Assembly (NCBI GenBank): GCA_001303885.1
Contig: LJUE01000136.1
Coordinates: 1-6,626, forward strand
Reading direction: 5' to 3'
Origin: Planctomycetes bacterium SM23_32
GTDB taxonomy: Bacteria; Planctomycetota; Brocadiia; SM23-32
Length of the DNA stretch: 6,626 nucleotides
In this document: positions 1-3,957 of the stretch, piece by piece
Numbering within the stretch: position 1 is the first letter of the stretch
How the letters are laid out: every line of letters begins with the position of its first letter
The notes under the pieces: generated by a model
Database searches by the model: none
What the model was told of the DNA's origin: nothing
What the model saw: only the letters and a program-made list of their open reading frames with translations
Made by a program: the position numbers and the translations under genes

Positions 1-855
1 AACACGGGCATCACGTCGCTCTGCGTGATGGCCTTCCTGGCCAAGGGCTGCACCCCGGGCACCAGCCCCCACGGCGAGGTGGTCAACAGGGGCATTGACT
101 TCGTGCTCGGCTCCCGCCAGGAGAACGGGACGCTGGTCGGGCCGGGCCGTTCCCACGGGCCGATGTACAGCCACGCCATAGCGACGCTGCTGCTCTCGGA
201 GGTCTCCGGCATGGTGGACGCTGAACGCCAGGAGCGCATAGACGCCGTCCTGCCGGAGGCGCTGCGCATCATCCTGGCCGCCCAGCAGGTCGAGAAGCTG
301 CAGAGCTCCCGGGGCGGATGGCGCTACCAGACCGACAGCGCGGACAGCGACATCTCCTGCACGGGCTGGCCGCTGATGGCGCTGCGCTCGGCCCGCAACA
401 GCGGCGCCGATGTGCCGGCCCAGTCCATTGACTACGCCCTGGAGTTCGTCATGCGCTGCCGCACGGGCGACGGGGGATTCGCCTACATGCCGGGGCAGGG
501 GCCGGGACCGGCGCGCACGGGCGTCGGCCTGCTCTGCCTGGAACTGTGCGGGCGGCACCGCGACGAGGCGGCGCTGGCCGCCGGCGAGTGGCTCCTGAGG
601 CACCCGCCCGAACACCACGGCCAGCAGTGGTACTACTACTCGATCTACTACTGCTCGCATGGCATGTTCCAGCTCGGGGATGAGTACTGGGAGCCCTTCG
701 CCGAGAGGATGTACGAGGCGCTACTGAAGAACCAGCGCCCGGACGGCTCCTGGCCCCCGGGCTCGGCGGGGCGCGAGGGGGAATGCTACGCCACGGCGAT
801 GAGCATCCTGGCCATGAGCGTCCCCTACTGCCAGTTGCCCATCTACCAGCGCTGA
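1..855 (+). CDS. Alpha-alpha toroid repeat protein, prenyltransferase/squalene-cyclase-like (5' end cut by window)
   Basis: The frame is open from base 1, so the start lies upstream; 284 residues are visible. The protein has spaced Gly-aromatic turns typical of the terpenoid cyclase/protein prenyltransferase alpha-alpha toroid fold. These are GGWRY (visible residues 105-109), GDGGFAY after a Cys-Arg pair (around 155-161) and a C-terminal QW-like turn NQRPDGSW (244-251), each followed by a helix rich in Ala, Leu and Met. An acidic stretch with D112, D115 and D117 precedes a GWPLMALRSA helix, an arrangement I associate with prenyltransferase-like proteins of Planctomycetota. The DxDD acid motif of true squalene-hopene cyclases is not seen in the visible part, so cyclase activity should not be assumed. 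No membrane segment or C-terminal anchor is visible. It ends in a TGA that overlaps the Shine-Dalgarno sequence of the next gene, so the two are probably co-transcribed. The fold is fairly certain; the substrate is unknown. Confidence 0.82.
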   Translation, partial: NTGITSLCVMAFLAKGCTPGTSPHGEVVNRGIDFVLGSRQENGTLVGPGRSHGPMYSHAIATLLLSEVSGMVDAERQERIDAVLPEALRIILAAQQVEKLQSSRGGWRYQTDSADSDISCTGWPLMALRSARNSGADVPAQSIDYALEFVMRCRTGDGGFAYMPGQGPGPARTGVGLLCLELCGRHRDEAALAAGEWLLRHPPEHHGQQWYYYSIYYCSHGMFQLGDEYWEPFAERMYEALLKNQRPDGSWPPGSAGREGECYATAMSILAMSVPYCQLPIYQR

Positions 856-860
856 GGAGG
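855..860 (+). promoter_or_regulatory. Shine-Dalgarno of the deacetylase-like gene
   Basis: AGGAGG begins on the last base of the preceding TGA stop and lies 6 bases before the ATG at 867. It fixes that ATG as the start and supports translational coupling of the two genes. Confidence 0.8.
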
Positions 861-866
861 CTGACG

Positions 867-1814
867 ATGCGCGCGGAGCCAGAGGCGGCCAAGACCGCCC
901 TGTCCTTCTACTGCGACGACACGAATCCCTACGTGGCGCCGGCCGAGGCGTTCGAGGTCTTCCTCGACTTCATCAGCGCACACGGCGTGAGGGGAGAGGC
1001 GAGCTTCATCCCCGGCATCAGTTGCGGGGCGCACGGCCTGCTCAGCCGCCCGTCCACGGACAACCAGCGCGCCTTCGTCGAGCTGACGCAGGGAGCCTTC
1101 GAGCGCGGCCTGGACACGCACATGGAGCTGATGACGCACGCCGGGCTCTACGACTTCGAGGCGGACGCCATGCCCGCGGACGCCGTCCACGAGGGGCTGT
1201 GGCTGCATGAGCCGGACGTGGGCGTCGCGGACTACGGGAGTTACTTCGAGCACATTATCCAGGAGGCCGAGCGGGTCGGGGTGCCGTTCACCGGCCTGAC
1301 CTGGCCCGGCTGCAGCTGCGAAGCCTGCACCTCCCGCTACGGGGAACTGCGCCGGCAGGGCGTCGCGCGGCCCAACGCGAACATGTGGCAGGCGCTGCTG
1401 GACCTCGCCAGGCGCGGCAGGTTCCGCGGCAGCACCGTGCCCTGCTTCATCGGGTCGGAGGCTGAAGGCGGCGGGCCGCGGCTCATGGCCGCCGACGGGG
1501 AGTTCGGCGTCTATGACCTCTGCGCCAACGCCGGCGACCGGCTGGGGAGCTACGACAACGACCCCGCACGGGCGGATGCCGACTACTACGTCACGGCCGA
1601 CGGCCAGTCGGGCCGCATCGTGGACCTGGTGCGGGCCGGGGCGCCGTACTGCCTCTTCTACATGCACTGGCAGGGGATGAACCCGGCGAACGGCGTCGGC
1701 TGGGACGCATTCCGGCTGGTGGTGGAGCGTGTGGCGCAGCACCTGAGCGACCGGGTCCTGTGGATGCGGCCGAGCGAGTACACGGCCCGCTGCCATCCCC
1801 CCGCGGGCGTTTGA
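867..1814 (+). CDS. Polysaccharide-deacetylase-like (NodB-fold) protein with CxCxxC cluster
   Basis: The product has 315 residues, with the start chosen by the AGGAGG six bases upstream. There is no signal peptide, so it is probably cytoplasmic. It shows a set of positions matching divergent carbohydrate esterase family 4/polysaccharide deacetylase-like barrels. A first-strand SFYCDDTNPY has the Asp pair D17-D18 (like the TFDDG motif). H85 and H91 lie in THMELMTH, in the place of the metal-binding HxxxH motif but spaced by five residues. H267 lies in a late strand, FYMHWQG, resembling the last His motif of the family. Around residues 149-154 a GCSCEAC segment gives a CxCxxC cluster not found in classical NodB enzymes; it may bind a structural metal. 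The function is inferred as hydrolysis or binding of an acylated sugar, with the substrate unknown. The gene is tightly linked to the upstream toroid protein and ends 15 bases from the stop of an opposing YdjC-type deacetylase. Confidence 0.72.
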   Translation: MRAEPEAAKTALSFYCDDTNPYVAPAEAFEVFLDFISAHGVRGEASFIPGISCGAHGLLSRPSTDNQRAFVELTQGAFERGLDTHMELMTHAGLYDFEADAMPADAVHEGLWLHEPDVGVADYGSYFEHIIQEAERVGVPFTGLTWPGCSCEACTSRYGELRRQGVARPNANMWQALLDLARRGRFRGSTVPCFIGSEAEGGGPRLMAADGEFGVYDLCANAGDRLGSYDNDPARADADYYVTADGQSGRIVDLVRAGAPYCLFYMHWQGMNPANGVGWDAFRLVVERVAQHLSDRVLWMRPSEYTARCHPPAGV

Positions 1815-1831
1815 GGCGCTCCGCCGCGCTT
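1814..1831. terminator. Possible small bidirectional hairpin between convergent genes
   Basis: The gap between the two opposing stop codons is 15 bases. AGGCGC and GCGCTT (1814-1819 and 1826-1831) can form a 6-bp stem with one G-U pair and a 6-base loop, overlapping both stop codons. There is no T-tract, so this is a weak candidate for a shared transcription end. Confidence 0.2.
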
Positions 1832-2594
1832 ACCCCGCCACGTCGGTCCAGCGCACGGGCTCGACGCCGTTGGCGGCGCAGTACTCCACGATCCGCCGGT
1901 CCGTGAAGACGCGCCGGTCCCATTCGCGTTCACGCGCGACCTGGCCCGGCGCGAGCCCGGGATGGCCGAACCGCCGCATCTCCTCGTCGTCGTGCCCGGG
2001 ATGCGTGACGAAGAGATACGTCCCCGGATCGGCCGCGTCGAGGCGCGCAATGAGCCGCTCCGCCGGATCGGCGAACTCCCCTTCGGCGTCCGGCAGGCGC
2101 CCGACCGGGTGGCGATAGATCAGCCCCTCCCGCTCGGCGAACGCCGCCATCCGGTCGGCCATCTCGTCCACCCACGTGAAGCCCATGTGGGTGTCCACGT
2201 AGGCGATATCCAGCCCCTTCGAGCGGGCCAGGTCGAGCTGGGCCTGGATTTCGGCCATCATCTCCGCCGGGACGACGCCACGCTCGTGGAGCGCCTGGGT
2301 GGTCTGGGGCAGGTGCCCGTGCTCGTCCACCAGCGAGGGCACCTCGTCGGGCGGCAGGACCGGCCCCCACTTCACCAGGTCCCACTCCGCGTTCAGCGTC
2401 GCGTGCAGCCCCAGGCAGAGGCCGTCCAGGTCGCGGTACATCTCCGCCGCCTCGTCGAACGCGGGACAGGGCACCATCATGGACGTGTTCCTGAGGATGC
2501 CCTTCTCGAACGCCTCCAGCACGGCCGTGTTGGCGCTGTGGCACATGCCGGAGTCGTCCCCGCGTGTAATCAGCCTGATCCTCGGTCCAGCCAT
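1830..2594 (-). CDS. YdjC/ChbG-family carbohydrate deacetylase
   Basis: The product has 254 residues, the usual size for the family. ChbG-type enzymes are metal-dependent deacetylases acting on N-acetylated sugars such as diacetylchitobiose. The motifs are clear: an N-terminal strand with RGDDSGMCHSAN (residues 11-22) carrying the Asp pair D13-D14, LGLHATLN (61-68) with H64, a VDTHMG strand (133-138) with H136, and a late TYLFVTHPGHDDEE (192-205) with H198. D14, H64 and H136 correspond to the expected metal site. The C-terminal REREWDRRVF segment (221-230) also fits the family. There is no signal peptide, consistent with a cytoplasmic enzyme working on imported oligosaccharides. The start is fixed by an AGGAGG Shine-Dalgarno nine bases upstream. 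Forty bases separate it from the short MttB-like frame upstream on the same strand, so the two probably share a transcript. The substrate cannot be read from the sequence; chitooligosaccharide is only the family precedent. Confidence 0.93.
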   Translation of the reverse strand: MAGPRIRLITRGDDSGMCHSANTAVLEAFEKGILRNTSMMVPCPAFDEAAEMYRDLDGLCLGLHATLNAEWDLVKWGPVLPPDEVPSLVDEHGHLPQTTQALHERGVVPAEMMAEIQAQLDLARSKGLDIAYVDTHMGFTWVDEMADRMAAFAEREGLIYRHPVGRLPDAEGEFADPAERLIARLDAADPGTYLFVTHPGHDDEEMRRFGHPGLAPGQVAREREWDRRVFTDRRIVEYCAANGVEPVRWTDVAG

Positions 2595-2603
2595 TGACGC
2601 GCT

Positions 2604-2609
2604 CCTCCT
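2604..2609 (-). promoter_or_regulatory. Shine-Dalgarno of the YdjC/ChbG gene
   Basis: CCTCCT on the plus strand is AGGAGG on the coding strand, nine bases before the ATG whose first base is 2594. It supports that start over internal alternatives. Confidence 0.8.
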
Positions 2610-2634
2610 GTTACTGGTCGCCGCCGGGGCGCCT

Positions 2635-2802
2635 TCAGAGCCGCGCCAGGGCCTGGCGCAGGATGTCGGCCACGCGCTCCAGGATCGCAGGCAGTCCCAC
2701 GTCCACCCCGAGCTCCCGGATCACCCGGAGCGCCGCGGCGTGCATCCGGTCCAGTTGCTCCGCGCTGGGCCCGCCGCCGATCGTGTATCGCACCTGCCCC
2801 AC
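2635..2802 (-). CDS. 55-codon remnant or microprotein with an MttB-like N-terminus
   Basis: The start is a GTG (2800-2802) with GGAGGG five bases upstream, giving 55 residues; the open frame extends further upstream to 2862 but without a ribosome site. Residues 14-35 (AEQLDRMHAAALRVIRELGVDV) match the opening helix of trimethylamine methyltransferase (MttB) superfamily proteins, where a QLxxIHxAxLxxLxxxGV pattern comes at the very N-terminus. These proteins normally run about 470-500 residues and transfer a methyl group from a methylamine or betaine to a corrinoid protein. Here the frame ends after the following helix (ILERVADILRQALARL), so no barrel or active site is left. The tail could be the natural continuation or the original C-terminus joined by deletion. 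It lies 40 bases upstream of the YdjC/ChbG gene and may survive because it carries that gene's promoter and leader. It could also be a real small helical protein. The MttB link rests on about 22 residues and is moderate. Confidence 0.5.
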   Translation of the reverse strand: MGQVRYTIGGGPSAEQLDRMHAAALRVIRELGVDVGLPAILERVADILRQALARL

Positions 2803-2807
2803 GCGTT

Positions 2808-2813
2808 CCCTCC
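2808..2813 (-). promoter_or_regulatory. Shine-Dalgarno of the 55-codon frame
   Basis: CCCTCC on the plus strand reads GGAGGG on the coding strand, five bases before the GTG at 2802. It decides the GTG start rather than the ATG at 2862. Confidence 0.6.
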
Positions 2814-2828
2814 GGGTCGTGGGCCGGG

Positions 2829-2834
2829 AGTATA
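2829..2834 (-). promoter_or_regulatory. Putative -10 box (TATACT) for the short frame and YdjC/ChbG unit
   Basis: Read on the minus strand, TATACT matches the sigma-70 -10 consensus at five of six positions and stands out in very GC-rich surroundings. It would start transcription around 2822, about 20 bases before the GTG at 2802, just ahead of the Shine-Dalgarno. No good TTGACA-like box lies 16-18 bases upstream of it, so this is a suggestion only. Confidence 0.38.
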
Positions 2835-2897
2835 GCCGCTGCCCGCCCCCCGCGCCAGCCACAGGGACTGCTCGCAGACACCGCGGCGGGCGGGTGG

Positions 2898-2929
2898 CCT
2901 CTCCCTTTCCCTTCGAGTCCCGGGAGAGG
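2898..2929 (+). promoter_or_regulatory. Inverted repeat covering the ribosome site of the sulfatase remnant
   Basis: CCTCTCCC (2898-2905) and GGGAGAGG (2922-2929) are perfect 8-bp reverse complements with a 16-base spacer. The right arm is the purine-rich ribosome site just before the ATG at 2934, so the hairpin would hide it. It may be a chance product of the purine/pyrimidine-rich sequence. Confidence 0.3.
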
Positions 2930-2933
2930 GGCC

Positions 2934-3080
2934 ATGCCCCCCAACGTCCTCATCTTCATGACCGACCACCAGCGCGGCGACACCGTCCTGCCCGAGCACC
3001 CCGCCGTCACGCCGCACCTGGACCGCCTCCCCGACGCGTTCCTCACCTCCCTCGGATACCTCGGCGCCGGGCCAGCCTGA
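2934..3080 (+). pseudogene. Sulfatase remnant: N- and C-terminal ends fused in frame, core missing
   Basis: This is a 48-codon frame, ATG to TGA. Residues 3-32 (PNVLIFMTDHQRGD... then HPAVTPHLDRL) are the opening strand and first helix of a type I, formylglycine-dependent sulfatase, where NxLxIxxDQxRxD and TPNLDRLA patterns are hallmarks. D11 corresponds to the first metal-binding Asp; the second Asp expected beside it is replaced by H12. From about residue 33 the sequence becomes DAFLTSLGYLGAGPA, which looks like the extreme C-terminus of sulfatases, which often end in a LxxLGY(L/V) segment. The intervening 400 or so residues, including the CxPSR site modified to formylglycine, are absent. 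Only the first metal ligand remains, so it cannot be an active sulfatase. A purine-rich ribosome site (2922-2931) is kept. The best reading is an in-frame internal deletion. It is divergent from the MttB-like short frame, which has a similar appearance. Confidence 0.66.
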
Positions 3081-3266
3081 GCGGCGCCCGCCCTCCCCCC
3101 TGGGACCTCTCGCGCCGCCTGCAGGGCCGCCGTACGCCCTTCGAAAAACGGACACAAAGAGGAAATCGCGGTGACATAACCGTAACACGGCTTCCTTAGA
3201 ATGCCCGGCAGAATAAGCGAGCAGAAAGGCCCCCGAGGGGGCCAGCCCCTGAGCGGAGGGAGACAG
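3081..3266 (+). promoter_or_regulatory. Leader region of the ankyrin gene with -10-like box and lower GC
   Basis: I see no gene in this stretch of 186 bases. The part around 3141-3202 is markedly less GC-rich than its surroundings, as expected of a promoter. TAGAAT (3197-3202) resembles a -10 box. GTGACA (3171-3176) resembles a -35 box, but the 20-base gap between them is too long for an ideal sigma-70 promoter. CATAAC and CGTAAC (3175-3180, 3181-3186) form a short adjacent near-repeat, and CGGT...ACCG and CCGT...ACGG pairs overlap them, so an operator is possible. Downstream, 3228-3260 holds overlapping hairpins listed separately. Confidence 0.4.
3228..3260 (+). promoter_or_regulatory. Mutually exclusive hairpins in the ankyrin gene 5' leader
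   Basis: GGCCCC and GGGGCC (3228-3233 and 3238-3243) form a 6-bp stem closed by a CGAG tetraloop. AGGGG (3236-3240) can instead pair with CCCCT (3246-3250). CCCT (3247-3250) can also pair with AGGG (3257-3260), which is part of the first Shine-Dalgarno. The three pairings compete in order, a layout seen in switches that hide or free a ribosome site. I do not recognise a known riboswitch class, and the GC content makes chance pairing easy. Confidence 0.3.
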
Positions 3267-3299
3267 ATGGAACGGATGAGCACGAAAGAGAACCCCAAG

Positions 3300-3307
3300 A
3301 AAGGAGG
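3300..3307 (+). promoter_or_regulatory. Strong Shine-Dalgarno for the internal ankyrin start
   Basis: AAAGGAGG, seven bases before the ATG at 3315, is a near-ideal ribosome site. A second, weaker site GGAGGG (3255-3260) precedes an in-frame ATG at 3267. The two give products of 189 and 205 residues; I prefer 3315. Confidence 0.55.
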
Positions 3308-3314
3308 CGCGATC

Positions 3315-3884
3315 ATGGGCGCCGAGCGACACAGCATGGAGGCCGCGCTGCGCGACGCAGCCGGCCGAGCGGACGTGGCGGAGATCATGGCGCTGCTGAA
3401 GGCAGGCGCCGAGGTGAACGAGCCCGATGGGAGCGGAGTGACCGCGCTCCACGCAGCGGCCGAGATCGGGAGCGAGGCGGCCGTGGCGCTGCTGCTCGCC
3501 GGTGGGGCGGAAGTCAACGCCCGCACGCCCGGCGGCTGGACGCCCCTGCACGGAGCGGCGGCCGCCGGCCATCGCCACGTGGCGCGGCGCCTGCTGTCAG
3601 GCGGCGCCGATTCCGACGCCCGCGACGTCCGGGGCGAGACGCCGCTGCACTGCGCCGTCGTCTGGGGGCGCGCGGACGTCATTGAGCTCCTGCTCGACGG
3701 CGGGGCCGATGCCGGAGCAACGAACGCCCAGGGCGACACGCCCCTGGAGGTGGCCTTCGCGGGCCGACGGCCGGCCATTGTGGAAACGCTGCTGGTCCAC
3801 GAGCTGAAGCGCGCGGCCACGCGGCTGGGCTGGGCCACCGGCGCGGGCGTCCCGGCGCTGCTGGGCCAGACGTGCGCCGTGTGA
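3315..3884 (+). CDS. Small ankyrin-repeat protein
   Basis: The product has 189 residues from this start. It consists almost entirely of ankyrin repeats, which are protein-binding helix-turn-helix units with no catalysis. The first, partial repeat is about residues 8-38 (MEAALRDAAGRADVAEIM, ending AGAEVNEPDG). The following units begin at GVTALHAAAE (41), GWTPLHGAAAAG (74) and GETPLHCAVVWG (107), and the last, partial one at GDTPLEVAFAG (140). The TPLHxAA and LLxxGAxxxA signatures are clear, and the units are about 33 residues long as usual. The tail after residue 165 is not recognised. There is no signal peptide or membrane segment, so it should be cytoplasmic. The ATG at 3267 with GGAGGG six bases upstream is an alternative start, adding a Lys-rich stretch of 16 residues with weaker third-position GC. 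The next gene follows after 73 bases in the same direction. The binding partner is unknown. Confidence 0.9.
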   Translation: MGAERHSMEAALRDAAGRADVAEIMALLKAGAEVNEPDGSGVTALHAAAEIGSEAAVALLLAGGAEVNARTPGGWTPLHGAAAAGHRHVARRLLSGGADSDARDVRGETPLHCAVVWGRADVIELLLDGGADAGATNAQGDTPLEVAFAGRRPAIVETLLVHELKRAATRLGWATGAGVPALLGQTCAV

Positions 3885-3903
3885 GCCTGCCCGGGCACGG
3901 GCC

Positions 3904-3932
3904 TTGATGGCAGACGCGATTCGCTGTAGCTT
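3904..3932 (+). promoter_or_regulatory. Weak promoter-like pair before the secreted protein
   Basis: TTGATG (3904-3909) and TAGCTT (3927-3932) are spaced by 17 bases and match the -35 and -10 consensus at four and three positions. They lie in the 73-base gap before the large gene, just upstream of its ribosome site. The evidence is weak; the gene may instead be read through from the ankyrin gene. Confidence 0.18.
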
Positions 3933-3944
3933 CTTGCTGCTCAT

Positions 3945-3949
3945 GGAGG
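3945..3949 (+). promoter_or_regulatory. Shine-Dalgarno of the large secreted protein gene
   Basis: GGAGG, eight bases before the ATG at 3958, supports this start, which also places a signal peptide exactly at the N-terminus. Confidence 0.7.
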
Positions 3950-3957
3950 ATCGGAAG

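Noticed and set aside
843..1796. A 317-codon open frame on the minus strand
   Set aside because: It is a shadow of the deacetylase-like gene, which has an ideal ribosome site and conserved Asp/His motifs.
1962..2597. A 211-codon open frame on the plus strand
   Set aside because: It is opposite the YdjC/ChbG gene, whose family motifs are unmistakable.
3161..3184. GGAAAT...CGTA as an ECF sigma factor promoter
   Set aside because: The spacing of 14 bases is shorter than the usual 16 or so, and the -35 match is partial.
2594..3199. A 201-codon open frame on the plus strand across the short-gene region
   Set aside because: It reads through the MttB-like frame on the opposite strand and is out of frame with the sulfatase remnant; its Arg/Pro/Ser-rich product resembles nothing known.
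3888..3897. Palindrome TGCCCGGGCA just after the ankyrin gene stop, as a terminator
   Set aside because: There is no loop and no T-tract; the alternative hairpin has only a 4-bp stem, so it does not qualify as an intrinsic terminator.
2570..3898. A 442-codon open frame on the minus strand opposite the ankyrin gene and leader
   Set aside because: It overlaps the ankyrin gene and the two short frames, its composition is low-complexity Ser/Arg/Pro/Ala, and it has no motif.
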